Positions 22,175 through 33,625 of a DNA stretch of 64,000 bases are shown here, piece after piece. Every line of letters starts with the position of its first letter. Position 1 is the stretch's first letter. The stretch comes from Nectonema munidae (lineage: Eukaryota > Nematomorpha > Nectonematoida > Nectonematidae): NCBI GenBank assembly GCA_030549495.1, contig JAUIRK010000157.1, positions 179,001 to 243,000 on the forward strand, in the 5' to 3' direction. The translations under genes and the position numbers were made by a program. The notes below the pieces were generated by a model. That model ran no database searches, was not told the origin of the DNA, and saw nothing but the letters and a program-made list of their open reading frames with translations.

Positions 22175-24104
22175 CACTGCAAACTCGCTATAACCAACTA
22201 CTCGGAGGGCATAAAAAAGTCGTTATATTGAAGTGTTTGTTATACTGAATAAAGTAGGAATCAGCGGACAAACATAGTACTTTCTTCACGTCTATTCATA
22301 TACAAAGCAACAAACTCTTTGTATTGTTCATTCCTGTGCATTTTATTGATAAAAAAGAATAAAAGGATCGATTAACACGCAATCAATGAGTGAAAAACTA
22401 GTTATATTCCCTTGTTTACTCTTGGCGGTATAGTGTTGCTTGCGAACACATGATAATCACTGATGGAGCAGCAGAATTTTAATACTGTCCACTGATTGCC
22501 CTTCAAACCAGGAAAGTGTTTTTCCAGCCCTGAAATCACATTTGATCTTGCTGGGGATTCTTCTGCGCTGTCCTCAGGGTAACTTTCGATGTCGCACTGT
22601 AGATTGGAATCACAAACGGAGGGGGCAATTTCTTCATCGGTCAATGAACTTGAAATGGGAACATCTCCATCTATGTACACTAACAATCTTACGATATTAT
22701 CCAGGCATTCGCCATTAACTTCAACAATGTCAAAGATCACTAGGAATTTGAGATAAGAGGGCGTGATCACTCTCATCAAACTCGGCATTAATGCTGTCTT
22801 CAGTGGTTGCGTCATCGGAGATATTGCGGGAGCAAGCGATTTCTTCCAGCCCTTGTTGACTGACTATTGGTTGCGCTATAACAGCCAAAGCTTCTCCGAT
22901 CAGATAAATCATTTCCCTGATGTCGAGTCTTTTTAAAAAGTCTTGCAAGGCTGTGACATCTCTGGTAACGATTTCTCGGAGTAACTTCCTTCGATAGCGT
23001 TTCTTTAGTGATAAAATAATTCCAGTATCCATTGGCTGTATTTTGCTGGTGTTGTTCTTGGGTAGAAAATATGCAAAGATTTTTATACCTCTAGTGGTTT
23101 TCTGATGGGTGGGCGAGACAGTTATTAATCAATAAGATTGTTTTGTGCTCAACCGCAAAGAAAAGATCAAACTAACGGGACAAATTCTTGGTGAAGCCAG
23201 TTCTGAAAAAGGTGTGATGGTAATTTTGTTTTATCTAAGCGGTAATTTAGTTTTTATCTAAACGTTTTTGGTGTGCTGATAACTAAGTGGCAATGTATCC
23301 CGATTCACGTGTTTCAAGTTGCGTGGATTTTTGAAGTTGTTGATGCACGATGGGAGGAGTTTGTGTTGACCCGTTCCGTTTGACCAACTAGAATTGTCAC
23401 TCTGTCCTTATAGTTTTTATCTCGAAGCTAGAACTTAAAAAAGTTCAGTTTCTTCTGCGTTTTATATCTGTCTGGGAACAATGTTTGCTGCTCGCTGCAA
23501 GTCTAAACATAGATGCTCGAGATTGACATCATTAGGATGTCGCATTTTCTTCCGTTTCAAGCCATCCATTCGACTGCATTAGTGTATGAAGTCCCGCAAC
23601 TCTTTTCTTTCCATTAAAAGTTGATATGTTGCTCTTAGGAATATCGTATTCTCGGGAAAGATTTGCTGCTTTCTCAACAAGGCTGAGACGATCGATGATA
23701 CGGAACTTGTAGTTAACTGATACCATGCTGTGTTTGCAGCACGGTGTAGCCATATCAAACTCTGGAACCTGGGTAAAAATTTATAGGAGATATGTGAATT
23801 GAGTAGAAACTCGAATTAGAACAATTTTAAAAGCTAAAAGATGTAAGATGCATTTTTAAATGCCAATAACAAGACAATTAGGGTGCATACATTACAGTTT
23901 TTATTTAAAAAGTTACAATGATCACACGCCACCACTGTTACACAATAAACGATCTATGAATAAAAAACGGACGGACACACGACATCACAATTTGAATAAC
24001 AGGAGCTTTGTTAATAATAGAAGCTTATTAAATATGCGGGGGACATGAAGTTGATATAATCGAAAGTTCGTTTTATCAGTGTTGGTTAAACCGAGGCTCC
24101 AGTT
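22175..24104 (-). mobile_element. Tigger/pogo transposon with CENP-B-like transposase remnants
   Basis: The left end CACTGCAAACTCGCTATAACC and the right end (minus strand ACTGGAGCCTCGGTTTAACC) form imperfect inverted termini of Tigger type. Minus-strand frames in order: 23753-23532 gives an N-terminal CENP-B/jerky-like helix-turn-helix region (KAANLSREYDIPKSNIS). The DDE middle (about 23530-23035) is scrambled. 23032-22730 begins MDTGIILSLKKRYRRKLLRE, the block just after the last acidic residue in Tigger transposases (MDQGII...YRxxLLR). 22815-22402 is the variable acidic tail. Multiple frame changes make it non-functional. It lies upstream of the known syntaxin exons and could be within that gene if its 5' end lies further right. 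Confidence 0.85.
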
Positions 24105-24286
24105 TATTTGTTGCAATTTTACCTCTTCCGTCAAACAAATATCAGAAAAAATTAAAATATATTTATAAGGATGTTATTCCATATTTGCTTGCGCCTGTAA
24201 AAGGTAAGCACGTTATCTGTTTTCTAAAACCTGTGTGAACCATCGAGGTGAACAATTGAATTATCTTAATTAACATTTTACTCAAT

Positions 24287-24526
24287 TTATCCCAAAAGTT
24301 CGAAAATATTTAAAATCTTTGCGCCTTCGAAAACATCTCTAGCTTTATGCGATCCCATGGCTTTCCTAGTGCTAATTGATGGTAAAAGAATAAAACAATT
24401 TAACGCAAATATGAACACAGCTATTGAGAGGAAAAAAGCTGTCAGGAAGAGATAATCTCCCTGAGAGCACCAAATAGGACAGAAGAGTGACACTCCGGTG
24501 AGTGATGTTGAAACCACACCTCCCAC
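24287..24526 (-). CDS. Unidentified ORF with one or two hydrophobic segments
   Basis: A 79-codon minus-strand frame containing SLTGVSLFCPIWC, then a hydrophobic stretch LFLTAFFLSIAVFIFALNCF and a polar, basic tail (STRKAMGSHKARD). The arrangement recalls MARVEL/MAL-family membrane proteins, but I see no decisive signature. It opens with GTG just after an in-frame stop, so it could be an internal or terminal exon, a pseudogene piece or chance. Codon composition is less AT-biased than its surroundings, which slightly favours a real origin. Confidence 0.25.
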   Translation of the reverse strand: MGGVVSTSLTGVSLFCPIWCSQGDYLFLTAFFLSIAVFIFALNCFILLPSISTRKAMGSHKARDVFEGAKILNIFELLG

Positions 24527-24529
24527 TTA

Positions 24530-25989
24530 TTCAGCAAAAGCTAGACAAGGACTTTTCAGCGCCCTGCAGTTCACTAAGAACTACTCAGTCACATGCTCGA
24601 CACTATAACAGCACACAGATTTGCTGCAGACGTCATATAGCAGATTCTCAACAAAAGTGAACGATTATTTAAAATATTGTGAATCTACATATAATAATAA
24701 AAACATTTTATAATGATCTTATATATTTATCTATCAGAAAAGTGACTCACTACGAAAGGCCACAGACAAGAAATCGATTTATACAAGAACGACATGAGCT
24801 AAAAGATTTTTCCCAACCTCTCCTCACACCAATTGTCAACAGGGCTGGCTCATATAAAATAAATGGATTGATTACTCTGCACTGAGACACTTTGCAGCTT
24901 AAAATTAAATTAAAATTTTCAGCAACGAAATGTTAACAAACTTGATTACTAACATACAAAGCAATACATTATCTATATAATCTTCGCATCATTGCTACCT
25001 ACACATGTATTCAGCTTGTAAAGTAAATTCTTTGAAAATACATATAGGACTTGGGTCTAAGAATTGACAAGCCCCTCCCTACCCCATATGCCAGGATCTT
25101 TGGAAATATGTACAAGTGGAAACTAGATATTTGATAGGAAAAAAAAGATTAAAAAAAAATAGAAAAATTAGGATAATGAAAGTTCATGAAGTGAAAAGAA
25201 AAAATAAAGGATCCATACTTGTTGCTCAAAGTCATACATCTTGCGAGTTTGAATCGCATTATTTCTCAATAGGAAAAAAATATCCGTCAGATTTCTAGTT
25301 GTCATTTGTTCTTAGTTCATTGAATTCTAAAATTAAAAAATTATTCATCACGCTTAAATTTCCTGATATAAATTAGTTCAATGTGTAAGGATAAACAGGT
25401 GATAATTGATACTCAATGCTTTTATTATGAATCCAGAATAAATGAACATATATTTATGGACATATGATAAATTTAAATGAAAAAAATGAAAGCAAAAAGC
25501 AATTTAAAAAAAAAGTTTCTTTATTTTAGGTTAGATATTCGATTTCAAATTAAATGTCTCTATTTAGCATAAAATAAATTCATTATGATGCAAATTTTCT
25601 ACGAGGTAGGTTAGAAGCTTATTTTGTGAAGGAAAAGAATTAGGATGAGCTCAGACCCATTATAAAATTGCGATTAGAGCTAAAAAAAAATAGGGATTAT
25701 CAGTCAGTGACAAGAAGAACAACGGTTGGACAACAGGTCTTTGTTTTAAAGAAAGAATAACGTTCAAGCTATCCATCCAGGCTTCTTAAAAAACCATATC
25801 AATCTTCCATCTAAATGTAAAATTTATTATTTTTGATATATTTAAGTTTTCCTCTCTGAGAACTAGTGATGGAAGGATGGCAAAATTGTATACGAAGACG
25901 ATTTCGCTTCCATCTTGATTTAAAAATTTTCTTCCAGATTCGAAAAAACAGGGCATTCAGTATTTTGATTTAGATATAATGCTATTGCT
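24530..25989. other. Intergenic stretch, no gene recognised
   Basis: Short ORFs at 24679-24885 and 25116-25298 show no family motif. The lysine- and arginine-rich composition of the second reflects A-rich DNA. No RNA gene or repeat was recognised. Confidence 0.35.
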
Positions 25990-26340
25990 TTCGATTTTAA
26001 ATATATAGAAGTAGCTCTTTAAAATATCATCAATATATTAAAAGAAATTCTTTAAATATTCAAACAACGGATGTTTCTTTTTCAGATAAAATATTTTAAA
26101 CAAAAATTCTAAGTAAAAAATGCAATATTTAACATCAGACAAAATTTAGAGCAAAAATCAAAACGTTTTAAATTTTAAATGCTCATCAGTCATGTTTATT
26201 CAACCTTTCATAACCCTTATCGATTTGGAGAAATCAAAAAGAAGTTTCGCAAAGGTTAATAAATATTTCCAATACTTGAAAAAAACGATTCTTACTTTTT
26301 CAAATTTCGATTAATCGTCTCATCACTGCTGAGTACATAG
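25990..26340. repeat. Dispersed repeat, copy 2 (partner at 16350-16700)
   Basis: Same order of blocks as the copy in the syntaxin intron, ending ATTAATCGTCTCATC. It is diverged by substitutions and indels. No transposase, tRNA-like head or terminal repeat was seen, so the class is unknown. Confidence 0.6.
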
Positions 26341-26704
26341 TTCATATCCCTTGGTATCAAGACTAAGACTACAAAGTATAGGCTAATGGATTTAAGGAAG
26401 TTTCTTTGTGAATTTTCCTTATAAAATTAGTGATGAATTACAATAATGAGTTTTTCTTTTACGTCAGTCACTATGTTTTACCAATCAATACACTTATATG
26501 ATTTTAAATTCATAAAAAAGTATATTTGCAGTAAATTAATGCGACTAAAGTCATTATTCATTTTCATTGAGATGTTAATTTAATCGTAGACTTTTATATT
26601 ATGTCACATTATTGTTGGATATAATGAATGACGTGAAGGTGAGTATATTAGTATGGAAACGAGAATTAAAACAAGTACGGTTTTGAAGTGTTGAAAATAT
26701 GGTG

Positions 26705-27895
26705 AACGGACTGAGGGCCTAAGGACAGAATGCACAGGGATTGAATGCCTAATGGACAAAATGCATAATGCACATTTTTTTATGATTAAAAGGACAAAAA
26801 TAGATTTATTGAAAGAAGAGGCTTTACACAAAGAGAGAAATAAATTACTTAAGGATATAGAGAGTGTGTGTGTGCAGATTCTAGTTCTTAAGAAAAGTTT
26901 ACCTTAGCCTAACTAGCAAAGTATCTCCTTATAAGCTAAAACTTAATGACCAATTTGCACATTTCCACATTACTTAACTTTTGTTCTTTTTACTTTTAAT
27001 AGAAATTTTGAAGCAGCCCATAAGTTCAAAATTGAGTTCGTTACTGGTCACAAAGGTGGAAAAAAACTTCTATATGAAGGCCGTGTATATGTTATCAACA
27101 GAAAGAAAGAGAATCGTATATATTGGAGATGCAAAAAACGGGATTCTTGCAATGCCAGCATTATTACTTGTGGCAATGAGATGCAGAAAATCTCAAATAG
27201 CGATTCACATCCACCAGATGAAGCCCGCAACTGTTTACTGAAAGTTAAAGAAAGCATAAAAAACTATCGCTGCAATCTAATGAAACCATATTTTCCGTGT
27301 TCAACCACTCTACAAGTGATTTACCATTAAGTATATGTGGTGTTTTGCCCAAAAAAGAATCAATAGCTCATAGTGTAAGACGTGCAAGGTGTTAATGCAG
27401 ATGAAGATCTAGCTGTGACTACAAGAGGTATAATTTCCTACTCTACGAATCAGAAAGTATGAGAATTTACTCTACTATAAAGAATTTGGACATTTTACGA
27501 GCAAAAAAGAAGTGGTTTAGTGATGGGACATTTTCCTGCGCGCCTATTAATAAACAACTATACACAATCCATGCCTCTCTTGCCGCAAGCACAACGTTAC
27601 CACTACTCTACTCTATTGAATCGAACAAAGGTGAGAAAATTTATGAAGAACTATTTGAGTTCTTAAAAGAACGTAAACTATATCCAAAGACTGTTACAAT
27701 GGATTTTGAACGAGCAGCAATAACAGCTTTAAGAAAATGTTTCCCAAATACAACTGTCCATGGTTGCTTGTTTCACTTCAGCCAATGTCTCTGGGAAAAA
27801 ATCAAAAGCCTTGGTTTACAAGGCTGGTATAAAAATCCTGAAAATGCTCCCATAATTAAACTTCTCATTACTCACACTGAAATTACTTTGTAAAG
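26705..27895 (+). mobile_element. MULE-type transposon with FLYWCH finger, copy 1
   Basis: A FLYWCH zinc finger is read near 27037-27240: GRVYVINRKKENRIYWRC, KKRDSCNAS, then HPPDEA, giving the Y-W-C, C and H positions of the motif. After stops and a frame change, 27459-27893 encodes the MULE transposase core: KKWFSDGTFSCAPINKQLYT, VTMDFERAAITALRKCFP and HGCLFHFSQCLWEKI. These carry the first two DDE acidic residues (SDGTF, MDFE) and the CxxH signature. The 5' side (26715-26770) has GCCTAAGGACAGAATGC-like motifs shared with the inverted copy at 61.1-62.1 kb, so they belong to the element's end. The third acidic residue and the 3' end are missing. Confidence 0.88.
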
Positions 27896-28129
27896 AGAAA
27901 CAAAGTGAATAATGAATATCGGTTGTTAAATTAATCACAAATCTAAGAAATGAATTTTTTAATGATCTCAATTCAATATTAACTAAATTGTGAAGCTATG
28001 AAAAAAAATACAAAAGAAACTATTATTAATGTCATTTTATTGGTTTACTTCTAACTCTTTGAATGTAAACAAGTAAATGCAAAGCAATTTGTTTCAAAAA
28101 TTCCTCACAGATCAGTAATTATTAATTTA

Positions 28130-29000
28130 ATTTTGAGTTTGTCTCCAAATTTAATTTTCTAGGACTAATTATTGATAGAAGTTTGAGTTGGAAAGCTTAC
28201 AATGAACATATTATAAGTAAAGCGAACTGCATTATTGGTAAAATTAAACAATGTAGGAGTATACTTCCTATTCAAACTAAGCTTCTATTATATAAAACCT
28301 TGTATCTTCCAAATCTAACGTATAGCATTGTAAATTATGGACATTGTTAAATGGGAAATTAATTTACTCTCACAAAAAATTCTTAGAATTGTTTTTAATA
28401 AACCTTATATTTCTCACACAAATATGTTATTCTTTGAACATCGTATACTCAAATTTTCCGATTTATATAAAACTAATCTTCTGATTTTTTCTTCAAATTC
28501 ATCAACAAATCACTCCCTGAAACTTTGCATTCCTAGTTTACTCGCAAAAATGAGATTTGCAACCATCAACTACGCAATGGTAATTTTCTAGTTCTCCCAC
28601 ATTTCAACCTCTTCAAATCAAAAAGTCTCCCTGCTACAGAATTGCAAAACTTGTCAACCTAATGCTACCTCACAATCTTTCTTTTTCCGATAATATTCAT
28701 GTTTTTAAAAGCAAGCTCAAAACAATACTCATCAATGAATACAACTCTATTTGACTAGTTAAGTCATGCTATGCTTGTTATCATTTTCTTTCATAACCAT
28801 GATTACTATTATATAATCTATTATACTATATACTATTACTATTATATATCCATTAATATATTATTTTATTTTTAATATTTTTTTTATTTACTTTTTTTAG
28901 ATGTGTTTGTTTTTATTATTTTAATGCTTGCTATTATCACTTATTTAATAAAATATATATTTTTAATGTATATTTGATTCAAATGAAAGTTTGCTTATAT
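28130..29000 (+). pseudogene. LINE 3' part (RT thumb to 3' tail)
   Basis: Frames from about 28140 read FLGLIIDRSLSWK, then LPIQTKLLLYKTLYLPNLTY and IVNYGHC. After a shift they continue KILRIVFNKPYISHTNMLFF and KFSDLYKTNLLIF. This is the C-terminal block order of CR1/jockey-like ORF2. The 3' side is a very AT-rich tail with TTTTA/TATTA repeats. Several shifts and stops are present. Confidence 0.85.
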
Positions 29001-30179
29001 CTAAAATTTATGTTTAAACAATAAATTTTCCTTTCGTTTCATTATATTTTTTTAATATTAATGACAAGCGTTCACAGAAAAATTTAGAGTTGAGCAAGGA
29101 AATTAAAGAAAAGGTTTATTGCAGTGATGTATAAAGAGGGGTGGTTAGGGAGGTCAGCGGTGAGAAAGCTATGAAAAAGATACCTAAAATGCATACATTA
29201 GCCCCTGGATGACGGGCATTATGAAAGATTATTCGTATACTCAATTTTACAATGAAATTTTATATATTTAAATTGAGACATTGTGATCAGACTGGTTTTT
29301 AAAGGGTTAGGATAGTAAAAAACAAAAAAAATAAAAGTACGCCATAAAATGAATATAAACTTGAGATATTTGGTTATTAACTCAATATTCCTTATTCCCT
29401 TTAAGGCGTAATAGATAACCAGTGATAAAAAAGTGTGCTCTAAACGTTAAAACATTCATAAAAAAATGACGATTATTCAAAATGAAATTCAATTAAGAAA
29501 TTTTTAACTATTTTGGGAAAATTAAATATTTAATTGAAAAATAATTATAGAATAGCAAAAAAATTTTTGAAGTATATTATTTTAGTGGTAATTAAATTGT
29601 TAGCTAGAATAATTGAAGAAATAAATAAAATAAGTGAACTGAACTAATAACTTGGAGCAATTGAATTCTGATAATCACAGAAAAATATATTGATATTTAA
29701 AATTAAATCTTAGATTTACAAGTAATAAAGCAAAACATACTTAATAGAAAACTAGACTAAAATATTGGGCATTACATCATAAAGAAAGCCATTAATGAGA
29801 AAAAAAAGGTACACTTCTTATATGTTTATGAATAGTTGTAAAAAATTAAATTAAATTTACTTCAATTTCATATAAGAAATAATTTATTGTACAAAAAAAT
29901 ACTATTATTTTTTAATCTCAAGAAATATATTATTTTGAAAATAAAATATAAATTTACAAAATAAATAATAATTACATCATTTTAAAGTTAGATAGAAATT
30001 ATGTTAATTAAAAAGAAAAATTTTTAGCCGAATACATTTTTTGTATAAAAGGTCTATTTGTAAAAATTTTATAAATAATTTTTAATTTAATGATTATAAG
30101 ACTTTATAAAATATATAAGAGGAAGGTATAGGTAGGTAGAGAGATCTTAAAGCACTTTCCAAAATTAATCTATATGCTT
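29001..30179. other. Very AT-rich stretch, nothing recognised
   Basis: No coding frame, RNA gene or repeat structure could be supported. The right part may include the 3' end of the adjacent minus-strand LINE. Confidence 0.35.
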
Positions 30180-31360
30180 ACAGGTCTATTTAACTGGAGT
30201 GAATTGAATTTTGAAAGAGAGAGTTCTTATTCCAAAAATAAACTAAAGATAAAAAAATAATGTTAAATTTAAGAATAAACTCTACTAGGGAATTAATTAA
30301 TGCGTTTAATCTGCGAAGAATGGCATGGTATGTAACGATATGAAGTAAAGAGGTTGGGGTATGACCTAATTTGCGAATAGTAAATACTACAAAATTTTTA
30401 AAGAATGAGTGAAAGGTGGTGCAGGAAAATAATGTTGGAATGATTATTCTACGCTTTTGTGACACAATCTAGTGATGGAGGTTTAGAAAATATTGGTTCT
30501 AGAGAAGTATAAATTGCAAGAACCGTGGCCAGATAGCCATCTAATGAGGGATCTAGACATTTCAAAATCATGTAGAGACCAACCGGTGTCAATAGAGCGA
30601 AGATTAAGCAAATACGAAACGAAAGGTGATTTAGAAGAAAGGTTCTTGTAATCCACATTTTTTGTACATGTAGGTAATAAAAGATGAGTGGAAAATACTG
30701 AAATCGGTAGAAAATGAGAAAACAATTAAAGAAAGGTCAGCGCGATTCGCTATTAAATCTACATAATAGTTTTCATAGATGTTAGAATGAGACAGACCCC
30801 AGTGAATGCTCATTATAAAAAATTTTAAAGAGAAAAAGGATTTTAGAGAAGAGTATTGAAATAAATTGGAGAAATTTTCTCTTCAAACGAAGATAGTTTA
30901 TCACATTTTTGGAGTCGATGAAGAAGTAAGATGACTTATGGACCAAAAAGCAGAAAGATTGGAAAGGATATGGTTGTATACGAAAAGAGCAGCAATAGAT
31001 TCTCCATCCAAAGTTAAATAAAGATGGTCTATTTAAGATTGGAAAGTACTCACAGGAACTATGGAATTGGGTTTGAAGATACCAAATGCTGCTCCACATT
31101 GGTGCTTATTTTGGAGGCATCTGGGATATTCTTATCTTATGTTGACTAGCAGGATAGACAGACAGCAGATTTAGCATGATTTTTATTAGCTAAAATGTGA
31201 AGAAAATATGGCAGGGGGAAAGAAGGGTGCAAAATTGTGAGTGCTACTGAGGGGGGATGAACGAGAGCTGATGATTGACAGGGAGCAAAGGAACCAAGCA
31301 GAGAATTGAAGAACTTGAAGGAAAAAGTAACATTTAAGAAGGTGTGCGACAAGAAAGAAA
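30180..31360 (-). pseudogene. LINE C-terminal region with RNase H domain
   Basis: Minus-strand frames give an RNase H-like order. A FGWRIYCCSF/SKNVINYLRLKR segment (31099-30782; FIDSKN matches the DSKxA block) is followed by IHWGLSHSNIYENYYVDLIA (30813-30750). The latter matches the C-terminal RNase H signature of I/R1-type LINEs (WxPSHxxIxGNExVDxxA). Further 3', 30465-30190 reads a post-RNase H tail (LHIVTYHAILRRLNALINS). Frame changes and stops are frequent. The RNase H domain sets this apart from the other LINE pieces in the window, so at least two LINE lineages are present. Confidence 0.7.
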
Positions 31361-31649
31361 ATGGTTGTATTATATTTTAGAAGCAGAAAATAAAAGAATT
31401 CGCCATTTTTAAAAATAAAAAAAAATGGCCGTCGAATTTGCAGCTAATTTTACCCTTTGGTTCCCAAAAATTTTGTAGAAGTTTGAGAGGCTATCATACA
31501 AATTCTAGGGAACAGATTTAATTGTAACTTTGAATATATATATATTGTATATTATATTTAGTTTATATGCAAAATTTTAATTAAATTCTCAAATTTTACA
31601 AAGTTATTTAACTTTATATTTGAAGCTATTTTTGCAGCTTATTTTACAT

Positions 31650-31990
31650 AGACCGGAGCTATAGGAGTAATTTTTAACATGAATAAGACGGGCCACACTT
31701 CAGAGTTTTTTATTCAGAATGAATTATTGAAAGTGGAAGATATTTTTAAACAAAGAGTTGGAGTATTTCTCTATAAATATTTCAACGGTTTTTTACAGAA
31801 TGTTTTCGGGCCACTGATAAGATATAGGGAAAATCTTTCACATAACTCTAGGAACTCTAATAAACCTTTAAAAATTACCTATAAACTAAAAGGATCAAGT
31901 ATTTCTTTAATAAAAAAAGATAATGAATTTTATAATGATAATGTGCATCTCTTTGAAAATGTATCTATGTCATTACTTTGATTTAAAAAA
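31650..31990 (+). pseudogene. LINE ORF2 C-terminal fragment
   Basis: A 100-codon frame with FFIQNELLKVEDIFKQRVGV, FLYKYFNGFLQNVF and a NSRNSNKPLKI-like segment. This is the post-RT region of CR1-like LINEs (LKVxDIYxxxxxxFxYKxFNxxLPxxF), also seen at 5240-5335. It is closed by a stop and an A-rich stretch at 31980-32000 that may be a 3' tail. Confidence 0.7.
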
Positions 31991-32229
31991 AAATAAAAAA
32001 TCATCTTCTGAGTACATACAAAATATAATCTAGACTTTACCTTTTGTTTTCCATGTAAACTTTTAAGTTGTATTTGTTAGTTTGCAAAAAAAATTTTTTT
32101 TTATATATTCAACTGGAAAAATCTAATTCATGGCCATATTTGGCTATTGATTTTTTCTATAATGATAATCTTGAAAAAGATGATATAGTTCTTCATGTAA
32201 ATATATATTATAAATATTAACATATATAC

Positions 32230-33050
32230 ACATTGTTTGTTCCACTTTATTACCTTTGTGAACTCTCTTTTTTTTTATAATAAAATCCCCCTTCTCAAAA
32301 CTTTTTTTTGGGGGTATAAAAATCTCGAACTTTTGTTTATTTTGCAGAAAAAATTAACTTTATTTACAGGATTAATTCCTTCAAGCTATGCAAACATGTT
32401 CAAATTCAACTATGAAATACATCATTATAATACGAGGACAAACAAATGTGTTTCCATTCCGAGATTCAAATAAGAAAAGTACAAACAATCAATAACATAT
32501 AAAATTAGAAGTGTACTCAATGACTGGCCAGATGCAAATATCGTAGATTAGTTGCCTTCACAGAAAATAGTTTTCAGAAAATATGTCAAAGAGCTATGGA
32601 TAAAAACATATGATTTTTCCTCCATCAAGAAAAATTGTTTGATACTAATAATTTTTTAATAGATATTCAAACATATAGAAATATACAACTTTTATTAATG
32701 TTCATATAAACCATATTTATGTCTTTATTTTGTAATTTTATTGGTTGCACACGCTCAGCGAGTTTGATTGGTCTTTGTGTGTATCCATGCTACACGACAC
32801 GTCATTTTATATTAATTATTTTATTTTATTTTATTCTAAATCTTTTTTATCATTTGTTTCTTTTATCTTTTTTTCTGTTTAGTGTATCTTAATAAATATC
32901 TTATAACTTTAGACCATTTTTCTCTTAATTTTTTTTGTAATTAGTTAAATTTTTTTCCTTTTTTCGTTCAATAGTTAACATGATGTACCAAAATTTTCCT
33001 TTATATTTTTTTTTCATAGATGTCGAATAAGATATATTATATTAAATTAT
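32230..33050 (+). pseudogene. LINE ORF2 C-terminal fragment and 3' region
   Basis: Frames give FFWGYKNLELLFILQKKLT, then IHHYNTRTNKCVSIPRFK and, after a stop, a VLNDWPDANIV-like block. This is the HxYNTRxxxxLxxPRxR end of CR1-like ORF2. The 3' side includes a less AT-rich segment (CACGCTCAGCGAGTTTGATT) and then a T-rich tail. Decayed. Confidence 0.7.
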
Positions 33051-33111
33051 TATATTTTATGCAAAATTTTTATTTTTGGTTAAATTTTCCATTGTTTTGC
33101 TATATACCGAT

Positions 33112-33625
33112 CTTGTAGAAAAACCTAGACTCATCTAACATATAGTAAATGTTTTTTCGCGTGACACCCCTTCAAAAAATAAAAAGCATGATAAAGTAGA
33201 TTAGAGGACTTATCACCGACTCTTCTCTTAACCCTTTGACCACAAAAAATTTTAAGACCAATAAACTGTCTTTTTCAATTTAATTTATATATTTAAAGCA
33301 GATTTCATTTCTTGTTACGCCGCTGTCACGTGTGGGCGCACATCCGGATGGGGGGGGCATCTGTTCGTATTTTATGGAAAAAGCTAGACTCACCTAACAT
33401 CTAGTAAATGTTTAGCATCACACTCCTTCAAAAAATAAAGAGCATGATATAGTAGTTTAGACTTTAGAGGACTTATCACCGAGTCTTCTCATAACTCTTT
33501 GACTATCAAAAATTTTAAGACCAATCATCTATCTTTTTCATTGTAATTTATATATATTTAAATCAGATTTTATTTCATGTTACACGGGTGTCCGCAGGGG
33601 TGAACATCCGGGGTGGGTGGGGGCG
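33112..33625. repeat. Two direct repeats of about 245-250 bp
   Basis: Unit 1 (about 33112-33356) and unit 2 (about 33376-33625) share AACATNTAGTAAATGTTT, CACNCCTTCAAAAAATAAA, GAGGACTTATCACCGA, TTTAAGACCAAT and a GTTAC...CATCCGG-GGGG end, in that order. A partial third copy is at 21955-22040. A TTAACCCTTTGACCACAAAA motif inside resembles a piggyBac-MITE end, so each unit may carry a nested element. Confidence 0.75.

Noticed and set aside
23132-23531. Possible host gene between the Tigger frames
   Set aside because: It lies between the N-terminal and C-terminal remnants of one Tigger copy on the same strand, so it is most simply its decayed catalytic part.
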